28,037 nt of DNA from an uncultured Duncaniella sp. (GTDB lineage Bacteria; Bacteroidota; Bacteroidia; Bacteroidales; Muribaculaceae): NCBI GenBank assembly GCA_910588795.1, contig CAJURI010000033.1, positions 1 through 28,037 of the forward strand, read 5' to 3'. Of the stretch, positions 16,290-23,251 are shown one piece after another. The notes under the pieces are model-generated. The model searched no databases and was not told the origin of the DNA. It worked only from the letters and a program-made list of their open reading frames with translations. The position numbers and the translations under genes were made by a program. How positions within the stretch are numbered: position 1 is the stretch's first letter; every line of letters begins with the position of its first letter.

Positions 16290-16883
16290 TTAGGCTTCTT
16301 TAGTGCGTAACTTGGTGAAGAGGGCTATGAGCAGACCGAGGGCGATGAATGCGCCCGGGGCAAGCACGAATATCAGAGAGCCGAACGATTCGGGATATAT
16401 CTCCAGCCCGAATATGCGGCCTGTGCCGAGGAGCTCGCGCACTGATCCGAGGATGGTGAGTGCCACGGTGAAGCCAAGGCCGATGCCTATGCCGTCGAGG
16501 CAGCTGTCGACCACACCGTTGCGTGAGGCGAATGCCTCGGCGCGCCCGAGCAGGATACAGTTGACCACTATAAGCGGAATGAAGATGCCGAGCATGGCGT
16601 TGAGTGCGGGAAGATAGGCCTCCATGAGCAGCTGGAGCACTGATACGAATGTGGCTATGACCACGATATAGGCCGGTATGCGCACTTTGGCGGGCACGAG
16701 GTTCTTGATAAGCGATATCACGACGTTGGAGCATATGAGTACTCCCATTGTGGCGAGCCCCATGCTCATTCCGGTCATTGCGCTTCCTGTGGTGCCGAGC
16801 GTGGGACACATGCCAAGCATCAGCACGAAAGTGGGATTTTCGGCGATTATGCCGTTGTATAGGATTCTGAGTTTTGAGTTCAT
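16290..16883 (-). CDS. rnfE: Rnf complex subunit RnfE
   Basis: A 197-residue membrane protein homologous in fold to RnfA (the two are related by inverted topology). Recognisable stretches are NGIIAENPTFVLMLGMCPTL, IPLIVVNCILLGRAEAFASR and the C-terminal LAPGAFIALGLLIALF. The two conserved cysteines (in GMCPTLG and VNCILLGR) match the intramembrane iron-sulfur ligands of the family. It lies between rnfG (13 bases upstream) and rnfA (5 bases downstream). Together RnfA and RnfE form the core of the membrane electron path. Confidence 0.93.
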   Translation of the reverse strand: MNSKLRILYNGIIAENPTFVLMLGMCPTLGTTGSAMTGMSMGLATMGVLICSNVVISLIKNLVPAKVRIPAYIVVIATFVSVLQLLMEAYLPALNAMLGIFIPLIVVNCILLGRAEAFASRNGVVDSCLDGIGIGLGFTVALTILGSVRELLGTGRIFGLEIYPESFGSLIFVLAPGAFIALGLLIALFTKLRTKEA

Positions 16884-16896
16884 GGTGTGGCGCGGA

Positions 16897-17481
16897 TTAT
16901 TTCTGAGCGGAAAGTTGAGCGAATGCGCTGGCGGCGCGGGTGAGTGCGTCGAGGAATGCGCGCGATGTTATTGTGGCGGCGGTTATGGCGTCCACGTCAC
17001 CCCCGTCCTTGCTTACGGTGAGGTTGGAGGTCGCCGGATTGAGCCCTATCACGCTGCGGTGTCCTTCGGGCGAGCGGAACCATTCGTCCATTTTCGCGCC
17101 GAGCCCCGGAGTCTCGGCGTGCTGCATCACGGCATAGCCCGTGATGTTGCCATCGGCGTCAAATCCGTATATGAGCTTTATGTCGCCCGAGAATCCCTGG
17201 GATGAATAGCTCTCCACGGCGGCTCCGACAAGCTGTCCGCCCATCTTTGCGGGGAATACTTTCAGGGGTGTCGATTCACCCTCGGGAGTGATTTCGATAG
17301 CCTCGCTCACAGGATCGTTGTCAAAGGCGGGTGTGACGGCCTTGATGGCTTCCACCTGCTTGTTGAGCTGAGCCGCGCTTATGGGCTCTTTGGTGGTTGT
17401 GTAGACGCCGGCGAGAAGCGCGGCCGCTATGATGGTGATGATGCCGAGCGAGAGCACCATGTTCACGAGTGTAGATTTCAT
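16897..17481 (-). CDS. rnfG: Rnf complex FMN-binding subunit RnfG
   Basis: A 194-residue protein with one N-terminal membrane helix (about 8-27) and a periplasmic FMN-binding domain. Landmarks are GYAVMQHAETPGLGAKM and the flavin-attachment site DAITAATITS, where Thr170 is the predicted residue carrying covalent FMN. The usual motif is (S/T)GAT; here it reads TAAT, with Ala in place of Gly. Its start overlaps the rnfD stop by four bases (ATGA), showing translational coupling. Length fits RnfG and not the longer NqrC. Confidence 0.92.
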   Translation of the reverse strand: MKSTLVNMVLSLGIITIIAAALLAGVYTTTKEPISAAQLNKQVEAIKAVTPAFDNDPVSEAIEITPEGESTPLKVFPAKMGGQLVGAAVESYSSQGFSGDIKLIYGFDADGNITGYAVMQHAETPGLGAKMDEWFRSPEGHRSVIGLNPATSNLTVSKDGGDVDAITAATITSRAFLDALTRAASAFAQLSAQK

Positions 17482-18434
17482 GCTGTGGCCCTCCCTTCGC
17501 CAAATTTACGTGGTTTCATATATCTGTTGATGAGCGGTGTCACGCCGTTCATGATCAGGATTGCGAACGACATGCCTTCAGGGTAGGCACCCCACTGGCG
17601 TATGACAATCGTTATGATGCCTATCATTATGCCGTAGAGGAGCATTCCCGAACGGCTCATGGGGGAGGTCACATAGTCGGTGGCCATGAATATGGCTCCG
17701 AGGAGGAGTCCGCCCGACAGCAGCTCTACCGCCACCGGCGCGCCTATGCATAGAGAGAACAGTGCCACTGTGCCGATTATGGCCACTGGTATGTGCCATG
17801 TGATTACGCGGAAGCACAGCAGATATATGAATCCGAGCAGAAGGGCTATCGCTCCGACCTCACCCATGGATCCTCCGATGTTGCCGAGTGCGGCGTCAAG
17901 GATATTGACCTGATCGGGGGTGATGAGATGCTGCTTGAGCTCGCCGAGTATGGTGGCTCCGGTGGTGGCGTCGGTGTAAGCCATGCGGTTTACGATAGGT
18001 TCAGGCCATGTGGTCATTGCCACGGGGAAGGAGAGCAGGAGGAACACGCGGCCCACGAGCGCGGGGTTGAATATGTTGCACCCCAGGCCTCCGAATGTCA
18101 TTTTGCCTATGCCTATTGCGACGACACAACCAATGAGCACCATCCATACGGGGATGTTGGACGGGAGGTTGAGTGCGAGAAGTAGACCGGTGAGGACTGC
18201 CGAAAGGTTGCCTATGGAGGGCTTCTTGCCAAGCATGTAGCGGGTGATTAGATACTCGGCGGCTACGCATCCCACAATCGATGTGGCGATTACTATTGCC
18301 GCTCCTATCCCGAAGTAGTAGAGCGCGACGAGCACTGCGGGCACAAGGGCGATGATCACGTGGAGCATCAGCCTTGTCACAGTGGTCGGGGTCTGTGCAT
18401 GGGGGGATGGCGAAATGGTGATTAGATTATCCAT
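17478..18434 (-). CDS. rnfD: Rnf complex FMN-binding membrane subunit RnfD
   Basis: A 318-residue membrane protein, the right size for RnfD and shorter than NqrB. Family landmarks are TISPSPHAQTPTTVTRLML at the N-terminus, GKMTFGGLGCNIFNPALVGR, and the covalent-FMN site TGAT at residues 158-161 with Thr161 as the acceptor. In complete clusters rnfB and rnfC lie directly upstream. Here the upstream region is non-coding and the next gene is an unrelated exchanger. A possible promoter -7 element (TAATTTTG, minus strand, 18493-18500) suggests rnfD is the first gene of its transcript. Confidence 0.93.
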   Translation of the reverse strand: MDNLITISPSPHAQTPTTVTRLMLHVIIALVPAVLVALYYFGIGAAIVIATSIVGCVAAEYLITRYMLGKKPSIGNLSAVLTGLLLALNLPSNIPVWMVLIGCVVAIGIGKMTFGGLGCNIFNPALVGRVFLLLSFPVAMTTWPEPIVNRMAYTDATTGATILGELKQHLITPDQVNILDAALGNIGGSMGEVGAIALLLGFIYLLCFRVITWHIPVAIIGTVALFSLCIGAPVAVELLSGGLLLGAIFMATDYVTSPMSRSGMLLYGIMIGIITIVIRQWGAYPEGMSFAILIMNGVTPLINRYMKPRKFGEGRATA

Positions 18435-18492
18435 TACTGTAAGTAAAAACCGTGATGAATGATAATGGTATAGACTTTAGGAATATTTCTTG

Positions 18493-18500
18493 CAAAATTA
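18493..18500 (-). promoter_or_regulatory. Candidate -7 promoter element for rnfDGEA
   Basis: TAATTTTG on the minus strand, about 58 bases before the rnfD ATG. No clear -33 TTTG is seen at the expected distance. The 209-base gap 18435-18643 holds nothing else recognisable and no remnant of rnfC. Confidence 0.4.
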
Positions 18501-18643
18501 CACATTTTTTGCCGGAATAATGGCACATATTGCTATTAAAAAATTCTGCTGAATGAAATTTAATGCGCAGTGCTCTTATGTGCGGTCCGGAATTCGGTCC
18601 GAGACATCGGTATATTTACGGGTCAATATGCCGGAAGTGCATG

Positions 18644-19621
18644 TCACGCCGGAAGGTTGACGTAAAGGTAGACCATGTAGGCGATGTATAAGAGCACGAG
18701 TATGGCTCCTTCGGGACGGGTGATGGTGCGGCGGCGGTAGAACCATCCGAACACCCAGAACAGGATGCTTGCGAGAAGAAGTGTCGATAGGTCGGCTATC
18801 CCGATCCCTCCGAATGATAGCGGTGTGATGGTGGCTGTGCATCCGAGAACGAAGAAGATGTTGAATATATTGGAGCCTATCACGTTGCCGAGTGCGATGC
18901 CGGAGAAACCTTTTGAGGCTGAGACCACCGATGTCGCAAGCTCGGGCAGTGATGTCCCGGCGGCAAGTATGGTGAGCCCTATCAGCCCTTCGCTCCATCC
19001 TATGGCGCGTGCAAGGCCCGATGCACCCTGTACGAACCACTGCCCGCCGAGTATTAGTCCGGCCAGGCCCCCGAGGGTTATGAGCAGTGCTTTCCACAGA
19101 GGAGCGGGCTTGTATTCGGACGCGCTTTCGGCTACGGGATCGTCGGTCGGGGCTGATTTTGCAGAGGCGAATGTGTGGCGCATGAATATTATGAAGAAGA
19201 GCAGGAGTATTATGCCGTCGACGCGTGTGAGCACCATGGGGTTACCGTCGAGCCACGGGGCGCAGCCCATCACGAAGAGTGCTACGGACGAGAGTATCAC
19301 AAGCGGTATCTCGTTGATCAGTACTCCGCGGGTGACTGCTATGGGGCGTATGAGTGCGGTGATGCCGATGATCACGAGTATGTTGAATATGTTGGATCCT
19401 ACTATATTGCCTATAGCCATTTCGGATGATGCATTTATAGCTGAGGTCACTGAGACCACAAGTTCGGGCGCGCTTGTCATCATGGCGACAATGGTGAGCC
19501 CGATGATGAAGTCGCTCATGCCAAATCGCTTGGCAAGCGCGACTGATCCATCGGTCATGTAGTTTGCTCCGGCAAGTATGAGCACAAGCCCGGCTATGAG
19601 GAGTATTATGTCGAGAAACAT
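18644..19621 (-). CDS. Calcium/sodium antiporter (YrbG-type CaCA family)
   Basis: A 325-residue membrane protein with the two alpha-repeats of the Ca2+/cation antiporter superfamily. Alpha-1 is at about 41-80 (GLTIVAMMTSAPELVVSV, GNIVGSNIFN) and alpha-2 at about 213-254 (GLTILAAGTSLPELATSV, GNVIGSNIFN). The transport-site glutamates are Glu53 and Glu227. A hydrophilic loop at about 150-175 separates the halves, and around ten helices are expected, normal for prokaryotic YrbG/NCX proteins. It exchanges Na+ or H+ for Ca2+ at the inner membrane. It lies upstream of rnfD on the same strand with a 209-base gap. A shared Na+ economy with Rnf is a speculative link. Confidence 0.9.
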   Translation of the reverse strand: MFLDIILLIAGLVLILAGANYMTDGSVALAKRFGMSDFIIGLTIVAMMTSAPELVVSVTSAINASSEMAIGNIVGSNIFNILVIIGITALIRPIAVTRGVLINEIPLVILSSVALFVMGCAPWLDGNPMVLTRVDGIILLLFFIIFMRHTFASAKSAPTDDPVAESASEYKPAPLWKALLITLGGLAGLILGGQWFVQGASGLARAIGWSEGLIGLTILAAGTSLPELATSVVSASKGFSGIALGNVIGSNIFNIFFVLGCTATITPLSFGGIGIADLSTLLLASILFWVFGWFYRRRTITRPEGAILVLLYIAYMVYLYVNLPA

Positions 19622-19682
19622 TGTATGCGTTCTGTTGTATGTCGATTTATACAGGTCTGCTGTGCGGGCCTGGATACTAAAA

Positions 19683-20087
19683 TTATTGTTGTGTGTCGAT
19701 TAGAGCATGAAAGAATGAAAGCATTAATTCGGTCTGTTTTATCAGCGGTTCGATTTCATTTTTTTCATAATCAAAAGAGTCACCGTAATCCCCCTGTTGT
19801 CTCATTGAAAACAATATGTTCAAAAGTCGGGCCGTGTTCTTATCTAATTTACCTTCTTTGACGAAATGCAGGTTTATTAATCTGAGTACACCTGCATGGG
19901 TATTGACAGAATGACCGTAATTGATTAACAATGCGGATGCCATATAAAATGCAGAGTAATAAAGCCTGTTTGCGCATAAGCTAAGATGCCCTAAAGATAA
20001 TACATCTTTGGCTTCTTTGAGGGTATGGAATGCTTTCTCTATGCGGTAGCACACAATTGCTTTGCGGTCGTCGTCGGTTAGCCCCAT
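19683..20087 (-). CDS. HEPN-domain protein, putative toxin of an MNT/HEPN pair
   Basis: The frame opens at 20198, but the ATG at 20087 (MGLTDDDRKA) is preferred: it gives a normal 134-residue HEPN protein and overlaps the MNT gene by only 10 bases. The fold is all-helical with the family pattern CANRLYYSAFYMASALLINYG (about 38-58) and a C-terminal RQQGDYGD (96-103) typical of the COG1895 branch. RLINLH (69-74) has the R-x4-H spacing of HEPN ribonucleases, but its position makes an active-site role uncertain. In characterised pairs the HEPN protein is an RNase toxin silenced by its nucleotidyltransferase partner. Composition is AT-richer than the flanking genes. Confidence 0.82.
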   Translation of the reverse strand: MGLTDDDRKAIVCYRIEKAFHTLKEAKDVLSLGHLSLCANRLYYSAFYMASALLINYGHSVNTHAGVLRLINLHFVKEGKLDKNTARLLNILFSMRQQGDYGDSFDYEKNEIEPLIKQTELMLSFFHALIDTQQ

Positions 20088-20401
20088 ATCGTGATTCCTT
20101 CGTTTGCGATATTGTAGTAGAATGGATTTGAATGTTTCCCTGATGCCATGTCTCTGAATGTGGAGACTATGGGGTTGATTTCTTGATTTATGTCCCAACC
20201 AAGTTGTCGAAATGGGAATCCATAGTCATTGAGGTCATTGACCGTGCGTCGTTCTTTATTGAGAAGTATGAGGATATCCCAGTCGGAATCTTCTTTGGCT
20301 GTGCCTCGTGCCCGAGAACCGAATAGAATAACCTTGGCTCCTTTAGGAAGAAGTCTGGACGCTTCCCGTATGATTAGATTTATGACATTGGTTGTATCCA
20401 T
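20078..20401 (-). CDS. Minimal nucleotidyltransferase (MNT), putative antitoxin of a HEPN pair
   Basis: A 107-residue protein with the nucleotidyltransferase signature GS-x10-DxD: Gly28-Ser29 in LFGSRARG and Asp40/Asp42 in EDSDWDILIL. This is the whole catalytic core of minimal nucleotidyltransferases. In studied systems such enzymes modify the partner HEPN toxin with AMP groups and neutralise it (family knowledge). It precedes and overlaps the HEPN gene, the usual order. The promoter elements lie so close that the transcript may start at or near the ATG. Confidence 0.87.
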   Translation of the reverse strand: MDTTNVINLIIREASRLLPKGAKVILFGSRARGTAKEDSDWDILILLNKERRTVNDLNDYGFPFRQLGWDINQEINPIVSTFRDMASGKHSNPFYYNIANEGITIWG

Positions 20402-20405
20402 ATTA

Positions 20406-20437
20406 CAAAAGTATGAATTATGAGTAATACAAACAAA
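20406..20437 (-). promoter_or_regulatory. Promoter of the MNT/HEPN pair
   Basis: On the minus strand TTTG (20434-20437), a 20-base spacer and TACTTTTG (20406-20413) match the Bacteroidetes consensus. Only four bases separate the -7 element from the MNT ATG at 20401, so the mRNA should be leaderless or nearly so. Confidence 0.7.
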
Positions 20438-20456
20438 TTATCTTAGCATTGAGATG

Positions 20457-21026
20457 TTACGGCTCTATGCCTGCGGCTTGGAAGAGGGTAGCGTAGTAGG
20501 CGGCTTTACTTTCGAGCGGGAGGGGGTAGGCGCGTGAGGTGGATGGCATGCGCCATATGTCGAGGTGGCGGACTGTGTCGGTGACCATGTGCCCCATCCG
20601 TGGTATTTCGGTGCCTGTGAGTCCGGCTATGACTCCGGCTGCTTTCTCCCCCGTCGATGCGATGGTGTGGCATTCGGGGATCCGGGCGAGAAGGTCGAAG
20701 AGCGGGACAGGCGTTACGATCTCAAGATATTTGTCGGAGGCATTGTCCTTGAGACGCCTTATTTCGTGGCCGGTGTCATGGAGTGCTATCCCTTTTTCAT
20801 CAAGCAGCTGCTTGATGAGACCGAGCCTGAATGAGCGTGTCCCGGTGTCGTAGAGACGGCCGGGATCGCCGTAGAATATCAGGCCCATTATCTTCCAGAA
20901 ATCGTTGGTGCGGTTGGGATAATAGAATTCCATGGCCCAGCGGTGGGGCTGTGGCGGGAATGTGCCCATTATGAGCACCTTGGCTCCGTCAGGAAGATAT
21001 GGAGGGAACGGATGTGATTCGAGCAT
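20457..21026 (-). CDS. Uracil-DNA glycosylase superfamily protein (Mug/COG3663-like)
   Basis: A 189-residue protein with the alpha/beta plan of the UDG superfamily. The first motif region reads VLIMGTFPPQPHRWAMEFYY (residues 18-37), followed by NRTNDFWKIMG; the late motif is MPSTSRA (160-166), comparable to the DNA-intercalation loop of Mug-type enzymes. The usual GxNP of motif 1 is replaced by GTFPP, so the catalytic residue cannot be assigned with certainty. It would act on uracil or mismatched bases in DNA. The closest assignment is the Bacteroidetes group annotated as uracil-DNA glycosylase family protein. It stands alone, separated from efp by a strong terminator. Confidence 0.7.
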   Translation of the reverse strand: MLESHPFPPYLPDGAKVLIMGTFPPQPHRWAMEFYYPNRTNDFWKIMGLIFYGDPGRLYDTGTRSFRLGLIKQLLDEKGIALHDTGHEIRRLKDNASDKYLEIVTPVPLFDLLARIPECHTIASTGEKAAGVIAGLTGTEIPRMGHMVTDTVRHLDIWRMPSTSRAYPLPLESKAAYYATLFQAAGIEP

Positions 21027-21089
21027 GGCGGATCGTGGTGTGCCGTCCAGTGTGGCTGTGGGCGGTTTCAGTTTTTAGTATAAAAATGT

Positions 21090-21133
21090 GAGAGCCTAAA
21101 AAGTTCAGGCAGCACCTGACCCTTTAGGCTCTC
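21090..21133 (-). terminator. Rho-independent terminator downstream of efp
   Basis: GAGAGCCTAAA (21090-21100) and TTTAGGCTCTC (21123-21133) form an 11-bp perfect stem, with an inner stem TCAGG/CCTGA. On the minus strand it begins 26 bases after the efp stop and is followed by ACATTTTTATA. It closes the aspS-to-efp transcript. Confidence 0.85.
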
Positions 21134-21159
21134 TATGAGCGTCGGCTACGGCCGTATTA

Positions 21160-21723
21160 TTATTTTACGCGCTCCTTGTAAGAGCCGTCACGTGTGTCGA
21201 TGACCACTTTGTCTCCTATGTTGCAGAACAGGGGCACACGTACTTCAGCACCGGTCTCTACGGTTGCCGGCTTCAGTGTGTTGGTGGCGGTGTCGCCCTT
21301 TATGCCCGGTTCGGTATAGGTGATCTCAAGGGTCACTGATGTGGGCATCTCGCATGTGAGTATGGTGTCGCTCTCGGCGTGTACCATGGCCTCGCATATG
21401 TCGCCGTCCTTGAGGAACTGTACGCCTTCGATGCTTTCGCCGGGGATGATCACTTCTTCCCATGTCTCGGTGTGGAGGAAGTGATAGCCCATGTCGTCCT
21501 TGTAGCTGTACTGGTAAGGGCGACGCTCTATACGCACTTCATTGACCTTGACTCCTGAGTTCCAGGTCTTGTCGAGGATGCGGCCTGTCTGCACGTTTTT
21601 GAGTTTTGTACGTACGAAAGCCGGGCCTTTGCCAGGTTTTACATGAAGGAATTCTACTATGAAATAGTATTGGCCGTCGATGTCGAGGCACATGCCGTTC
21701 TTAAAATCTGCAGTTGTTGCCAT
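21160..21723 (-). CDS. efp: Translation elongation factor P
   Basis: A 187-residue protein with the three-domain EF-P layout and normal length. Domain I has FLHVKPGKGPAFVRTKLKNV; Lys32 at the tip of the PGKGPA loop is the residue that is modified in many bacteria. The C-terminus holds the EF-P signature EITYTEPGIKGDTATNTLKP and VPLFCNIGDKVVIDTRDGSY. EF-P rescues ribosomes stalled at proline runs. No modification enzyme (EpmA/EpmB, EarP, YmfI) is in the window. It is the last gene of the probable aspS operon, 87 bases after the SlyD-like gene and with no separate promoter seen. Confidence 0.97.
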   Translation of the reverse strand: MATTADFKNGMCLDIDGQYYFIVEFLHVKPGKGPAFVRTKLKNVQTGRILDKTWNSGVKVNEVRIERRPYQYSYKDDMGYHFLHTETWEEVIIPGESIEGVQFLKDGDICEAMVHAESDTILTCEMPTSVTLEITYTEPGIKGDTATNTLKPATVETGAEVRVPLFCNIGDKVVIDTRDGSYKERVK

Positions 21724-21810
21724 TGGATTGGTTTATGCTGTTTTGTTGATTTATTTGTGTCGAGTGTGTGTGGATTGGGTATGTTGTGTGCATGCCTGTG
21801 CATTGGATGG

Positions 21811-22401
21811 TCAGTTGCATCCGCCGCAGCATCCGCCGTTGTCGCAGCATCCGCTGTCGCTGTCGCCTGAGGATCCGCATCCGCCTCCGCATCCTCCGCA
21901 ACCTCCGCCACACCGTGACGGATGGAGCTCTTCAGGGGTGGCGTCACGCACGGTGACTATTTTGCCGTTGGCGAAGTGGAGTGCCTGTCCTACGAGCGGA
22001 TGGTTGAAATCCATCGTCACATGCCGGTCTGTCACTTCTTTGACTGTCCCTGTGATCTGGTAGCCGTCGGCGGTGTACATGGGTATCTTCGCTCCCGGCT
22101 TGACACGGGGGTCGATTTTGCCTTTGTCGTCAAGGAACAGGTCGCGGTCAAGTGTCGCTACGTCATCGGGGTTGAATGGTATGCCGTCCTCGGCTGCCAC
22201 TTTTACATCGAATGCTTCTCCCTGGCATAGCCCTTCGAGAGCCTTGGCGAGCGCGGGTATCAGTCCGGGTGTGACTCCGTAGATGAAGCGTTCGGGCTCG
22301 TCAGCCTCCACGGTGTGCACCTGTGTTTCGGGCTGTCCGGGCAGGGATGCGTACAGGTCGTAGGCTATCTCGACGTATTTCCCGGGTTGAATCTTGTCCA
22401 T
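21811..22401 (-). CDS. slyD: SlyD-like FKBP-type peptidyl-prolyl isomerase with Cys/Gly-rich tail
   Basis: A 196-residue protein. Residues 1-about 150 form the SlyD-type FKBP domain with its inserted chaperone flap (FIYGVTPGLIPALAKALEGL, MDFNHPLVGQALHFANGKI). The tail, residues 164-196, has nine cysteines set among glycines (CGGGCGGCGGGC, then two CC pairs and a final CGGCN) and no histidine. E. coli SlyD has a His/Cys-rich tail that binds nickel; this tail should bind soft metals such as zinc or nickel, but selectivity may differ. The protein catalyses proline isomerisation and acts as a chaperone in the cytoplasm. It lies 16 bases after the zinc-ribbon gene. Confidence 0.9.
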   Translation of the reverse strand: MDKIQPGKYVEIAYDLYASLPGQPETQVHTVEADEPERFIYGVTPGLIPALAKALEGLCQGEAFDVKVAAEDGIPFNPDDVATLDRDLFLDDKGKIDPRVKPGAKIPMYTADGYQITGTVKEVTDRHVTMDFNHPLVGQALHFANGKIVTVRDATPEELHPSRCGGGCGGCGGGCGSSGDSDSGCCDNGGCCGGCN

Positions 22402-22417
22402 TGAGTCGTAAGGGGGC

Positions 22418-23200
22418 TTATTGTTGTGTTGAGTCGGGGGTTATGCCTGCGAGCTCGGGATCTATCATGATGCGTCCGCAGTATTCGCACACTATTATCT
22501 TCTTGTGCATCTTGATCTCCATCTGTTTCTGCGGCGGGATGCGGTTGAAGCATCCTCCGCATGCGTTGCGCTGGATGTAGACCACGCCGAGACCGTTGCG
22601 CGCGTTCTTGCGTATGCGCTTGAATGCCGTGAGGGTGCGGGGGTCATCGATGCGTGCCTCGAGGTCCTTGGCTTTGGTGCGGAGCACCTCTTCGTCCTTC
22701 TTTGTCTCGGAGATTATCTCTTCGAGCTGCTGACGCTTGTCGGAGAGGATGATGTTGCGGTCGGTGAGGTTCTCTTCGGCTGACGCGATCTCGGCAGTCT
22801 TGGTCTCGATCTCGCGGGCGTACTGGCCTATGCGCTTGTCGGAGAGCTGGATCTCGAGGGTCTGGTATTCTATCTCTTTGGAGAGAAGGTCAAACTCGCG
22901 GTTGTTTCTCACGTTGTCGAGCTGTGTCTTGTAGGTGGCTATCTGCGCCTCGGCGTTCTTGATCTTTTCCTGTTCCTGCGCCGACATGGAGCGCAGCTCC
23001 TCGATCTCGTGGTTGTACTTGTCGATGCGGGTGTGAAGCCCGGCGATAACATCCTCCAGGTCGCGCACTTCTTCGGGCAGCTCGCCGCGTATTGTGCGGA
23101 TGCGGTCGATTTCCGAGAGGATTGTCTGAAGCTCGTAGAGTGAGCGGAGGCGGTGCTCCACCGAGTTAGCCTGGTCGGTTTTAGCTTGATCTTTGGCCAT
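22418..23200 (-). CDS. Coiled-coil protein with C4-type zinc ribbon
   Basis: A 260-residue protein. About residues 10-200 form a long coiled coil rich in E, K, R, Q and L. The C-terminal zinc ribbon has CGGC (214-217) and CEYC (238-241), with the family stretch GLGVVYIQRNACGGCFNRIP. This matches the widespread COG1579-type family, often encoded beside a Nif3-like protein as here. The molecular role is not established. It lies between the Nif3-like gene (51 bases upstream) and slyD (16 bases downstream) on the same strand. Confidence 0.88.
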   Translation of the reverse strand: MAKDQAKTDQANSVEHRLRSLYELQTILSEIDRIRTIRGELPEEVRDLEDVIAGLHTRIDKYNHEIEELRSMSAQEQEKIKNAEAQIATYKTQLDNVRNNREFDLLSKEIEYQTLEIQLSDKRIGQYAREIETKTAEIASAEENLTDRNIILSDKRQQLEEIISETKKDEEVLRTKAKDLEARIDDPRTLTAFKRIRKNARNGLGVVYIQRNACGGCFNRIPPQKQMEIKMHKKIIVCEYCGRIMIDPELAGITPDSTQQ

Positions 23201-23251
23201 ATGTTGTGAAGATTTTGATTCCTTGTGGATTATGTTTTCAGTGCATTGGTG

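Noticed and set aside
15703..18434. Na+-translocating NADH:quinone reductase (nqrBCDE) in place of Rnf
   Set aside because: The D-type subunit (318 residues) and G-type subunit (194) are too short for NqrB and NqrC, and nqrA and nqrF are not adjacent.
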